Origin: Microbacterium sp. Root53
GTDB taxonomy: Bacteria > Actinomycetota > Actinomycetes > Actinomycetales > Microbacteriaceae
Direction of reading: 5' to 3'
NCBI RefSeq assembly: GCF_001426925.1
Contig: NZ_LMFR01000024.1
Location: forward strand, 1-64,000
Length of the DNA: 64,000 bases
The translations under genes and the position numbers were made by a program. The notes beneath the pieces are model-generated. The model worked only from the letters and a program-made list of their open reading frames with translations. It searched no databases and had not been told where the DNA came from. This document shows positions 7,734-15,464 of this stretch, one piece after another (the first letter of the stretch is position 1; the number at the start of each line of letters is the position of its first letter).

Positions 7734-8888
7734 ATGCGGATCCTGCACACCTCGGACTGGCACATCGGGCGGTCGTTTCACGGCCACCAGACGCTCGATG
7801 CGCTGCGCGGTGTGCTCGCGACGCTGACCGAGCAGGTGCGGGAGCACGAGGTCGACGTCGTGGTGATCGCGGGCGACGTGTTCGACTCCGCGACGCCGGC
7901 GGCCGCGTGCTACACGCTGCTGACCGACGTCCTGCGCGACCTCAGCGCAACCGGCGCTCAGATCGTGGTGACGAGCGGCAACCACGACAACGCCGCTCGG
8001 CTCGGATTCCTCGCGCCGCTGCTGCGTGACGGCATCCACGTGATCACCGACCCCGCGACCGTCGGCACCCCCGTGAGCCTGAACGACGAGCACGGGCCCG
8101 TGCACTTCTACGGCATCCCGTACCTCGAGCCGATCGTCGTGCGCAGCATCTGGCCGGGCGCCGCGCTGCGCACGCAGGAGCAGGCCATCACCCACACGAT
8201 GGGGCTCGTCGAGGCGGACCGCGCCGAGCGCGGCGGTCGGTCGGTCGTCGTGTCGCACTGCTTCGCCGCGGGCGTCGAGCCGTCGCACGGCGTGGAGCGC
8301 GAGATCCGGCAGGGATCGCTCGACGTCGTGCCGCTGTCGGCCTTCGACGGGCCCGACTACATCGCCCTCGGCCACATCCACGGGCGCTCGCGCTTGGCCG
8401 AGCACATCCGGTACAGCGGCGCCCCGCTGCACTACAGCTTCAGCGAGGCAGACAAGCCGCGCGGCTCGTGGCTCGTCGACCTCGACGCCGACGGGCTCGC
8501 GAACGTCGAGTGGCTCGAGCTTCCCGTTCCACGGCCGCTCGTCACCCTGCGCGGCACGCTCGAGGAGCTGCTCACCGACGCCGCCCACGACGCGCACGTC
8601 GCCGCGTGGGTGTGCGCCGTGCTGACCGACGCGACCCCGCAGCCCGAGCCCATGCGCCGCCTGCAGCAGCGCTTTCCGTACTGCGCCACCATCCAGCCCG
8701 ACCCGCAGAACCGCGCGGCCGACGACGGGCTCAGCTACCGCTCGCGCGTGCAGCAGACGACCAGCGACCCCGAGCTGATCGACACATTCCTCACCCTCGT
8801 GCGCGAGGGCGAGGGCGCGACCGACGACGAGCGCGAGCTCATCGCCGACGTCGTCGCCGGCCGCACGCTCGCCGAGGTGTCGGCATGA
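7734..8888 (+). CDS. sbcD: Exonuclease SbcCD subunit D (Mre11-type nuclease)
   Basis: This 384-residue protein has the five calcineurin-type phosphoesterase motifs in order: TSDWHIGRSFHG, VIAGDVFDSATP, VTSGNHDNAARL, VVSHCF and ALGHIHGRS. These supply the Asp/His/Asn residues that hold two Mn ions. SbcD is the nuclease subunit that, with the SbcC ATPase, cuts hairpins and blocked DNA ends during repair. The start ATG 7734 was chosen because MRILHTSDWHIG is the family start. The stop overlaps the sbcC start (ATGA at 8885-8888), indicating translational coupling and equal expression. It is divergent from the Nudix gene. Confidence 0.97.
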   Translation: MRILHTSDWHIGRSFHGHQTLDALRGVLATLTEQVREHEVDVVVIAGDVFDSATPAAACYTLLTDVLRDLSATGAQIVVTSGNHDNAARLGFLAPLLRDGIHVITDPATVGTPVSLNDEHGPVHFYGIPYLEPIVVRSIWPGAALRTQEQAITHTMGLVEADRAERGGRSVVVSHCFAAGVEPSHGVEREIRQGSLDVVPLSAFDGPDYIALGHIHGRSRLAEHIRYSGAPLHYSFSEADKPRGSWLVDLDADGLANVEWLELPVPRPLVTLRGTLEELLTDAAHDAHVAAWVCAVLTDATPQPEPMRRLQQRFPYCATIQPDPQNRAADDGLSYRSRVQQTTSDPELIDTFLTLVREGEGATDDERELIADVVAGRTLAEVSA

Positions 8889-11872
8889 GGATCCACCGCG
8901 TCGAGATCGAGGGCTTCGGCCCGTTCCGCTCGCGGCAGACCATCGACCTCGACGCATACGCCGCCGACGGCATCTTCCTCATCTCGGGCCGCACCGGCGC
9001 GGGCAAGTCGAGCATCCTCGACGCCATCTGCTTCGCGCTCTACGGCTCCGCGCCCCGCTACGAGGACGGCGAGAAGCGCCTGCGCAGCGACCACGCCGAC
9101 CCCGAGGACCCCACCGAGGTCGCGCTCGAGTTCACCACCGGCGGCCGTACCTGGCGTATCGAACGGAGCCCCGAGTTCCAGCGCCCCAAGAAGCGCGGCG
9201 ACGGCCTCACACCGCAGAAGGCCGAAGCCCGCATGTTCGAGCGGGTCGACGGCGAATGGATCGGACGCGCCGCGCGACCCGTGGACGTCGCCACGCTCGT
9301 CGACGAGGTCATCGGGCTCACGCAGCAGCAGTTCCTGCAGGTCATCCTGCTCGCGCAGGGCCACTTCGCCCGCTTCCTGCTCGCCAAGAACGACGAGCGG
9401 CAGGCCCTGCTGCGCACGCTGTTCGGCACCAAGCGGTTCGAGGAGTACGAGAAGGCCCTCGACGAGCGCCGCAAGGAGGCCGTCGCGCAGGTCGAGAGCC
9501 GCAGCCACGCGCTCACGGCCCAGCTGGGCGAAGCGGAGCGCGTCGCAGAGGGCCTCGTCGACCCCGTCGACGGCGAGCCGCCCCTCGAGGAGCGGATCGA
9601 GCGGATCGGCCGCGCCGCCCTGCGGGCACGTCACCTCGCCGAGAGCGTCGACGCCGCCGAGCGCGAGACCGCCCAGGCGCTCGCCGCGGCCGAGAGCCTC
9701 CACACCGAGCGCGCCTCGCAGCGCGAGAAGCAGCAGCGCCGCGACGCCGCCCGCGCCACGCTCGCGACCCTCGAGGAGCGCGCGGACGAGATCTCCGGCC
9801 TCCGCGCAGAGCGCGACGCCGCACTGCGGGCCGAGCCCGTGCGCGGGGCGAAGGACGCGGCGACCCGCGCGCTCGCCGCCGTGAACGCCGCGGCCGCGCG
9901 GCTGGACAGCGCTGCCGCGGCATGGGACGACGCCGAGCGTCCCGAGATCGACGACGACCCGACGGCGCTCGACGCGTTCGTCGCCGAGGCCCAGCAGCGC
10001 ATCGGCGCGTGGCGCCCGCTCGGCGACATCGAGGCGCGGCTCGACGCCGACGCGGCGGCGCTCGAGGCCCTGCGTGCGGACGCCGACGCCACCGCGGCGC
10101 GCGCCGCCGAACTCGAGGAGCGGGCGAAGGCCCTGCCGCAGGAGCAGAAGCGCGTGCAGGATGCGCTCGACGCCGCGACCGGCCTCGCGGCCACGGCGGA
10201 GTCGTTGCGCGCCGCCGTCGCGCAACTCGAGGCCCAGCTCGCGGCCGCGCGCTCGATCCCGGCCCTCGCCGAGGTGCAGCGGCAGGCGTTCGAGGCGCTG
10301 CAGCAGGCGAAGCGGCGCAAGGACGAGGCCGAGGAGCACCTCGCCGACCTGCAGCGCCGCCGCTTCGCGGGCATGGCCGGCGAGCTCGCGGCCGAACTGG
10401 TCGACGGCGAGGCCTGCGCCGTGTGCGGCTCGACCGAGCACCCCGCGCCCGCGACCCGCGGGGACGACGCCGTGTCGGTCGACGACATCGAGGTCGCGGA
10501 CGCCGCGCGGGTCGCCGCGACCGCCGCGTACGAGGCCGCGAACACCGCCCTGGCCGCCGCCGATCGCGCGCACGCCGACGCGCAGAAGGACGCCGGCGGC
10601 CGCGCGGCCGAGGAGCTCGAGGCCGAGCTGGCGACCAAGCGCGAGGAGCTCACCGCGGCCGAAGCCGCCGCGACGGAGAAGGACGCGCTGGCAGCCGAAC
10701 GGGCGGCGCTCGAGGCCGAGGCGCGTGAGCACAGTGCACGCTCCGAGGCGTTGGTCGCGGAGCGCACGCAGCTCGAGGCGCGCATCGCCGCCGCCACCGA
10801 GACCCTCGAGCGGAATCGCGCCGCCGTCGCGGAGGCTCGGGGCGCGGCCGACTCCGTCGGCGCGCGCATCCGGTCCGAGGAGCGGCTCGTCGCCCTCGCC
10901 GCCGCCTACGCGGAGGCGCAGCGCGAGGCCGCGCGCGCCGAGACCGCCGCGGCCGAGGCCGCCGAGCTGCTGCAGGCGGCCGTCGACGAGGCCGGGTTCG
11001 CCGCGCCGGCCGACGCGCTCGCCGCCCTGCGCGACGCCGCCGCGCGCGAGGCCCTCGACGCCCGCGTGCGCGAGCACGAGACCGCGCTCGCGAGCACCAA
11101 GGCCACGCTTATGGACCTCGAGCTCGAGGTGCTGCCTGACGAGCCCGTCGACACCGCCGCCAGCGCCGAGGCGGTCGCCACGGCCAAGGCCGCGTGGTCG
11201 GACGCGGTCAAGGCGCACACCGCGGCCGCGCAGCGCGCCCGCACGCTCGAGGACGCGGTCGAGCGCGTCGCCATCCTGCACGCCCAGATCGCCGACCTCG
11301 CGGCCGAGGCCGCGCGCATCCGGCGCCTGGCCGACACGGTCGCGGGCCGCGCGCACAACAGCAAGCGCATGAAGCTCGAGACGTTCGTGCTCGCCGCCGA
11401 GCTCGAGGAGATCGTCGCGGCCGCGAACATCCGGCTCGGCGAGATGTCGGGGGAGCGGTATCGCCTGCAGCACACCGACGCCCTCGCGGCCCGCGGGGCG
11501 GCGTCGGGCCTCGGCCTCGAGGTCATGGACCGCTACACCGGCCGGGCCCGCCCGCCGCACTCGCTCTCGGGCGGCGAGACCTTCCTCGCCTCGCTGGCGC
11601 TCGCGCTCGGGCTCGCCGAGGTCGTCACCAGCAGGGCCGGCGGCATCCGGCTCGACACGCTGTTCATCGACGAGGGCTTCGGGTCGCTCGACGCCGAGAC
11701 CCTCGACACGGCCATGGCCACGCTCGACGAGCTGCGCCAGGGCGGGCGGACAGTCGGCATCATCAGCCACGTCGAGGCCATGAAGGAGCAGATCCCCGCG
11801 CAGCTGCGCGTCGAGCAGACGCCGCAGGGCTGGAGCCGGGTCGTCCAGGACATCGCGGTGGGAGCGGCATGA
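8885..11872 (+). CDS. sbcC: Exonuclease SbcCD subunit C (Rad50-type SMC ATPase)
   Basis: This 995-residue protein starts at ATG 8885 (MRIHRVEIEGFGPF). The Walker A GRTGAGKSS is at residues 35-43. It has two long Ala/Glu/Arg-rich coiled-coil arms separated by a zinc hook CAVC at about residues 511-514. The C-terminal ATPase half has the ABC signature SLSGGETF at about 893 and Walker B TLFIDEGFG at about 925, followed by a D-loop SLD. SbcC clamps DNA and drives the SbcD nuclease on hairpins and protein-blocked ends. The arm region is almost entirely Ala, Glu and Arg, giving long open frames on all other frames. The stop overlaps the next start as ATGA. Confidence 0.97.
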   Translation: MRIHRVEIEGFGPFRSRQTIDLDAYAADGIFLISGRTGAGKSSILDAICFALYGSAPRYEDGEKRLRSDHADPEDPTEVALEFTTGGRTWRIERSPEFQRPKKRGDGLTPQKAEARMFERVDGEWIGRAARPVDVATLVDEVIGLTQQQFLQVILLAQGHFARFLLAKNDERQALLRTLFGTKRFEEYEKALDERRKEAVAQVESRSHALTAQLGEAERVAEGLVDPVDGEPPLEERIERIGRAALRARHLAESVDAAERETAQALAAAESLHTERASQREKQQRRDAARATLATLEERADEISGLRAERDAALRAEPVRGAKDAATRALAAVNAAAARLDSAAAAWDDAERPEIDDDPTALDAFVAEAQQRIGAWRPLGDIEARLDADAAALEALRADADATAARAAELEERAKALPQEQKRVQDALDAATGLAATAESLRAAVAQLEAQLAAARSIPALAEVQRQAFEALQQAKRRKDEAEEHLADLQRRRFAGMAGELAAELVDGEACAVCGSTEHPAPATRGDDAVSVDDIEVADAARVAATAAYEAANTALAAADRAHADAQKDAGGRAAEELEAELATKREELTAAEAAATEKDALAAERAALEAEAREHSARSEALVAERTQLEARIAAATETLERNRAAVAEARGAADSVGARIRSEERLVALAAAYAEAQREAARAETAAAEAAELLQAAVDEAGFAAPADALAALRDAAAREALDARVREHETALASTKATLMDLELEVLPDEPVDTAASAEAVATAKAAWSDAVKAHTAAAQRARTLEDAVERVAILHAQIADLAAEAARIRRLADTVAGRAHNSKRMKLETFVLAAELEEIVAAANIRLGEMSGERYRLQHTDALAARGAASGLGLEVMDRYTGRARPPHSLSGGETFLASLALALGLAEVVTSRAGGIRLDTLFIDEGFGSLDAETLDTAMATLDELRQGGRTVGIISHVEAMKEQIPAQLRVEQTPQGWSRVVQDIAVGAA

Positions 11873-12066
11873 ACAAGCGGAAGGCCGTCGGAGCGGTGCT
11901 GCTCGGCGTCGCGGGACTCCTCTATGGCGTCTCTCCGATCGATCTCATCCCGGATGTGCTGGCGCCGCTGGGGCTCGGCGACGACGCCGTCGCGATCGTC
12001 GGCGCGGCGATCGGCGCCTGGCGGCTGTGGTCGAGCGCGAAGCGGAAGCCGACCGACCGGGGGTGA
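11869..12066 (+). CDS. Small DUF1232 (YkvA-family) membrane protein
   Basis: This 65-residue protein starts at ATG 11869, overlapping the sbcC stop. A hydrophobic helix (VGAVLLGVAGLLYGV) leads into the DUF1232 signature SPIDLIPDVLAPLGLGDD, followed by a second helix (AVAIVGAAIGAWRLW) and a charged tail. The family's function is not known; it is an inner-membrane protein in many bacteria. The overlap suggests cotranscription with sbcDC, but a link with DNA repair is not shown. Confidence 0.85.
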   Translation: MNKRKAVGAVLLGVAGLLYGVSPIDLIPDVLAPLGLGDDAVAIVGAAIGAWRLWSSAKRKPTDRG

Positions 12067-12104
12067 GGCGGGGCGGTGGGGTGTGAGTCGCGGGAGGCTT
12101 CGAA

Positions 12105-12232
12105 GGTTTCGACTCGCTTCGCTCGCTCAACCCGTTTCGTCTCCGCTCGCTGGCGCTCGCTCCGCTCAACGACCGGGGAGGCCGCGCTCGCTCCGCTCAA
12201 CGACCGGAGGAGCTCGCTCAACCAGCAACAAA
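12105..12232. repeat. REP-like intergenic repeat cluster A
   Basis: This stretch contains a head copy GTTTCGACTCGCTTCGCTCG followed by CTCAAC, then several partial copies ending CTCGCTCCGCTCAACGACCG. The same motif recurs at 13676, 15325, 17597, 23374, 41547 and 46528. It lies between the DUF1232 gene and the next small membrane protein. Confidence 0.85.
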
Positions 12233-12263
12233 GCGGAAACGTGGCGGAACTAGGGTGGGGAGC

Positions 12264-12446
12264 ATGAAGGTCAGCTCGATCTGGACGATCCTCGGCGTGC
12301 TCGTCGCGGTGGTCATCGCGTGGTTCACCGTCGAGCTGATGTTCCGGCTCATGTACTGGATGGCGAAGCTCGGTGCGGTCGTCGTCGTGGCCGTGATCGT
12401 CTTCTTCATCCTCAACTGGATCTTCAGCCGCGGAGGCGACGACTGA
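12264..12446 (+). CDS. Small two-helix membrane protein
   Basis: This 60-residue protein starts at ATG 12264 after a GGTGGGGAG ribosome binding site. It is almost all hydrophobic: IWTILGVLVAVVIAWFTVEL, then WMAKLGAVVVVAVIVFFIL, ending in a charged SRGGDD tail. Similar short proteins are widely conserved in Microbacteriaceae, but I do not recognise a function. Its stop overlaps the start of the deaminase gene (TGATG at 12444-12448), so the two are probably translated together. Confidence 0.75.
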   Translation: MKVSSIWTILGVLVAVVIAWFTVELMFRLMYWMAKLGAVVVVAVIVFFILNWIFSRGGDD

Positions 12447-13060
12447 TGGACTTCCCGCCCCTCGCGACCCGGTTCACGATCGAGCTGCCGGAGTGGATCC
12501 GCGACGAGCTCGCCGACGTGCCCGACGTGATCCCGAGCCGGGACGAGCGGATGGCGCTCGTCAACCGGCTCGCCGACCGCAACTGGCGTGAGGGCAACGG
12601 CGGCCCGTTCGCCGCGATGGTCGCCGAGACCGCGACCGGCCGGATCGTGTCGGTCGGCGTCAACGTCGTACTCAAGACCAACATCTCCTCGGGCCACGCC
12701 GAGGTGACCGCGCTCGGGCTCGCGCAGGCCCGCCTCGGCGCGTGGGACCTCGGTGGCGAGGGCCAGGCCGAGCACGAGCTGCTGGTCAACTGGCGCCCCT
12801 GTGTGCAGTGCTACGGCGCCGCGATGTGGTCCGGGATCCGCACGCTGATCATCGCCGGTTCCGGCCCCGAGTGCGAGGACCTCACCACGTTTGACGAGGG
12901 CCCGATGATCGCGGACTGGGCCGGGGCGTTCGAGGCGCGCGGCATCCGCGTCGTCCAGGACCTGCGTCGCGACGAGGCGGTCGACGTCTTCCGGGCCTAC
13001 CGCGAGGCGGTCGACGGCGGCGGCGTCACGGTCTACAACGCCCGCAACGGCGCCGCCTGA
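12446..13060 (+). CDS. Nucleoside deaminase (cytidine/guanine deaminase superfamily)
   Basis: This 204-residue protein has the zinc-deaminase pattern: GHAEVTAL with His84 as zinc ligand and Glu86 as proton shuttle, then PCVQC with Cys119 and Cys122. The N-terminal GNGGPFAAMVAETATGRIVSVGVN strands resemble guanine deaminase and TadA-like nucleoside deaminases. A long N-terminal helix and a C-terminal VVQDLRRDEAVDVFRAYRE helix make it larger than TadA. The substrate could be guanine, a cytosine nucleoside or another purine. The start ATG 12446 overlaps the stop of the small membrane protein. Confidence 0.8.
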   Translation: MDFPPLATRFTIELPEWIRDELADVPDVIPSRDERMALVNRLADRNWREGNGGPFAAMVAETATGRIVSVGVNVVLKTNISSGHAEVTALGLAQARLGAWDLGGEGQAEHELLVNWRPCVQCYGAAMWSGIRTLIIAGSGPECEDLTTFDEGPMIADWAGAFEARGIRVVQDLRRDEAVDVFRAYREAVDGGGVTVYNARNGAA

Positions 13061-13102
13061 CAGCCCCTTCCGGATCCGCTTCCGCCCGACTTACAGTGGG
13101 GC

Positions 13103-13660
13103 ATGGAGAACACGACCGGAACCATCGTCGCCGTCGTCGGATCCGCGTCCGACGAGGTCCTGGCCAGCCTCGAGGGCATCGAGGGGGTCGAGACCCTGTC
13201 GCTGCGCGACTCCGACCCGGCGCTCGCCACCCATCGCATCGCCGCCGCATCGCGGCCGTGGGTCGTGCACGACGCCGACCCGCTGGAGCACGTCGCCGCG
13301 GCGTGGGTCGAGCTGTTCGAGGAGCGAGCCACGCTCGGGACGCTCGAGCTCGAGGTGCAGCAGGCGCTCGAGCACTTCGCGGGCGGGACCGCGCTGATGC
13401 CGGACTACTACATCGTGCTCGAGCCCGAGGAGGCGCCCGACACCTGGCGGCACTGGTGGTGCGGGGCGCTCGGCTACCGCGCGCCGCGCCGCGTGCTGCC
13501 GGTGCACGCGCCGGAGTCGTCGCTCGACGGGGCCATCCGGAACCTGCTGCGGGCCCTGCCGTCGTCGCGTCTCTGGCCCGAGCCCGAGACCTGGCTGCCG
13601 GGGCTCGCGTTCGAGATCCCGGACCGGATCGGCCTGCGGGACCGCGTCGACGAGGGCTGA
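13103..13660 (+). CDS. Conserved hypothetical protein, 185 aa
   Basis: I do not recognise this family. The protein starts at ATG 13103 and is soluble and acidic, with a Rossmann-like first strand (TIVAVVGSASDEVLASLEGI). A helix ELEVQQALEHFAGG and the Trp-rich segment DTWRHWWCGALGYRAP follow, with a Pro-rich C-terminus. There is no signal peptide or membrane segment. Codon use matches the neighbours. It sits between the deaminase gene and a tandem repeat block, with no obvious operon partner. Confidence 0.6.
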   Translation: MENTTGTIVAVVGSASDEVLASLEGIEGVETLSLRDSDPALATHRIAAASRPWVVHDADPLEHVAAAWVELFEERATLGTLELEVQQALEHFAGGTALMPDYYIVLEPEEAPDTWRHWWCGALGYRAPRRVLPVHAPESSLDGAIRNLLRALPSSRLWPEPETWLPGLAFEIPDRIGLRDRVDEG

Positions 13661-13675
13661 ACGGGGAGGCTCAGC

Positions 13676-13797
13676 GGGTTTCGACTCGCTTCGCTCGCTC
13701 AACCAGCACGATGTTGGAGCGCTTCACTCGCTCAACCAGCACGAGGTTGGAGCTCGCTCAACCAGCACGAAGTTGGAGCTCGATCAACCGGCACGAA
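13676..13797. repeat. REP-like repeat with tandem decaying units (cluster B)
   Basis: A head copy GTTTCGACTCGCTTCGCTCG is followed by four tandem units of the form CGCTCAACCAGCACGANGTT, each with GGAG after it. The units lie at about 13696-13719, 13729-13752, 13755-13778 and 13781-13797, the last truncated with two changes. The array ends next to the stop of the LMF1-like gene. Confidence 0.8.
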
Positions 13798-13802
13798 GCG
13801 GA

Positions 13803-15257
13803 TCAGCGCGACGACAGCGTCACCGGATCCACGATCACCCTGCGGCGGTCGCGGATCCACACCACGCCGTGCTCGCGCCGCTCCTCGCGCGTCGCGAACC
13901 GGTAGCGGTACGACACCACGCGCACCCAGCGGGGGCGCGCCCCCTCGAACGGGTCCCGGCGCAGCAGCCTGAGCAGCTGCGGGTCGGCCTGCAGCAGCTT
14001 GACCAGCAGCGCCTGGAACCAGTCGTCGAGGTGCCGCCCGAGCGGCAGGAACCACATCAGCCAGTCCAGGCGCAGGTGATACGGCGCGTACTGGCGAGGG
14101 ATGCGGCGCTGGTCGCCCGGCTTGCCCTTGAACTCGTACTCGCGCCAGCTCGCGCGGATCGGGTCGTCGTCGAGCGTGCCCTGGACGATCCACTCGATGC
14201 GCCGCTTGGTCACCGTGCCGAACGCGCCGTACGCGTTCGCCAGGTTCCAGCGGTTGAAGCTGGCGTTCATCAGCTGATTGCGCGCGAACAGGTTGCGTGC
14301 CGGCCACCAGCTCAGCACCGCGTAGAGCGCGGTCACGGCGAGCGTGATCACGAGCCAGTACAGCGGGAGGTCATCGCTCGGCGCCCGCAGGGCCGGCACC
14401 GCGATCGCGGACGCACCGAGCACCACGGTCGACCAGTTCAGCCACGCGAAGTTGCCCGTCACGATCAGCCAGAGCTGCGTGCCGATCACGATCACGGCCG
14501 CGACCGTGCCGATCAGCTGCGGGATGTCATCCGGCAGCCACAGACCCAGGATGGGCGCGAACAGGAACCACGGCACGACCAGCTGCGCGAAGTGGTTGCC
14601 CACGACCTCGCCCATGTGGAACCAGCGCGGCAGCAGGTGCGCCTGGCGGCTGAGCGGGCCGGGCATGGGCTGGGTCTCGTGGTGGTAGGTGAGCGCCGTG
14701 AGGTCGCGCCACTCCCTGCCGCCGCGGATCTTGATCATGCCGGCGCCGAACTCGAGGCGGAACAGCAGCCACCAGAACAGGACGATGATGTGGGTGGCTG
14801 GCGGCTGATCCTGCGAGCCGAGGAAGGCTGCGAGGAACCCCGCCTCGAGCAGCAGCATCTCCCACCCGAAGCCGTAGAACGTCTGGCCGAGCGACACGAC
14901 CGACATGTATCCGAACCACAGCGCGAGGAAGCACAGCATCGGCACCCACGGCGGCCCGAGCTGCGGCACTCCCGCGATGAGCAGCGCGGCGACGACCATC
15001 CCGCCGATCGCGAGCGCGCGCAGGCGGCGATCGGTGTACCGGATCCAGCGGAACAGCGTCGGGCGCAGCATCTTCGCGCGCCGCTCGGATGAGCGCGCCC
15101 ACTCGAGCAGCCCCGGCGACGGCAGCAGGCCGCGCTCTCCGAGCAGCGCGGGGAACTGGTTGAACGTCGACATGAAAGCGATCAGGTACAGCGCGGCGAT
15201 GCCCCGCTGCAGCACCTCTCGCGCGAACCAGAAGTCGACCGCCGCGAACCCGTCCAC
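13803..15257 (-). CDS. Lipase maturation factor (LMF1) family membrane protein
   Basis: This 484-residue polytopic membrane protein starts at ATG 15257. LMF1-family features include the N-terminal WFAREVLQRGIAALYLIAFM, NQFPALLGERGLLP, YGFGWEMLLLEAGFLAAFLG, LLFRLEFGAGMIKIRGG, WRDLTALTYHHETQPMP and, near the end, EYEFKGKPGD and APYHLRLDWLMWFLPLG. In vertebrates LMF1 helps lipases fold in the ER; the bacterial role is not established. Length agrees with bacterial homologues. The gene stands alone between two repeat blocks. Confidence 0.85.
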   Translation of the reverse strand: MDGFAAVDFWFAREVLQRGIAALYLIAFMSTFNQFPALLGERGLLPSPGLLEWARSSERRAKMLRPTLFRWIRYTDRRLRALAIGGMVVAALLIAGVPQLGPPWVPMLCFLALWFGYMSVVSLGQTFYGFGWEMLLLEAGFLAAFLGSQDQPPATHIIVLFWWLLFRLEFGAGMIKIRGGREWRDLTALTYHHETQPMPGPLSRQAHLLPRWFHMGEVVGNHFAQLVVPWFLFAPILGLWLPDDIPQLIGTVAAVIVIGTQLWLIVTGNFAWLNWSTVVLGASAIAVPALRAPSDDLPLYWLVITLAVTALYAVLSWWPARNLFARNQLMNASFNRWNLANAYGAFGTVTKRRIEWIVQGTLDDDPIRASWREYEFKGKPGDQRRIPRQYAPYHLRLDWLMWFLPLGRHLDDWFQALLVKLLQADPQLLRLLRRDPFEGARPRWVRVVSYRYRFATREERREHGVVWIRDRRRVIVDPVTLSSR

Positions 15258-15324
15258 GCCGCCAGGCTAGGGCGCGGGCCGGGGGATGTCGCGGGGGTTG
15301 ACGCGGCGGCGGGGCTTCCCCCTG

Positions 15325-15444
15325 GTGCTCGTTGAGCGGAGGGCGCTCCAGCGCCCGGAGTCGAAACGGAGGAAACCGCTGGTGGGGTCGGATGCAGTGG
15401 GCGACTTCGGGCGTTTCGACTCGCTTCGCTCGCTCAACGAGCAC
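15325..15444. repeat. REP-like repeat pair in inverted orientation (cluster C)
   Basis: One copy starts GTGCTCGTTGAG and ends GAGTCGAAAC (15325-15366). An opposite copy starts GTTTCGACTCGCTTCGCTCG and ends CTCAACGAGCAC (15412-15444). The outer 12 bases are perfect inverted repeats, so the block can fold on itself between two genes read on the minus strand. Confidence 0.85.
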
Positions 15445-15464
15445 GGAGCGCGACGCCCGCGGGG

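Noticed and set aside
8735..11770. Long open frame of about 1000 codons on the minus strand opposite sbcC
   Set aside because: Its translation is Arg/Gly/Leu-rich without domains and mirrors the Ala/Glu/Arg coiled coil of sbcC. This is the usual GC-skew artefact of high-GC DNA.
13696..13797. Tandem repeats considered as a CRISPR array
   Set aside because: Spacing between copies is irregular and very short (0-10 bp) with no unique spacers, and no cas genes are present.
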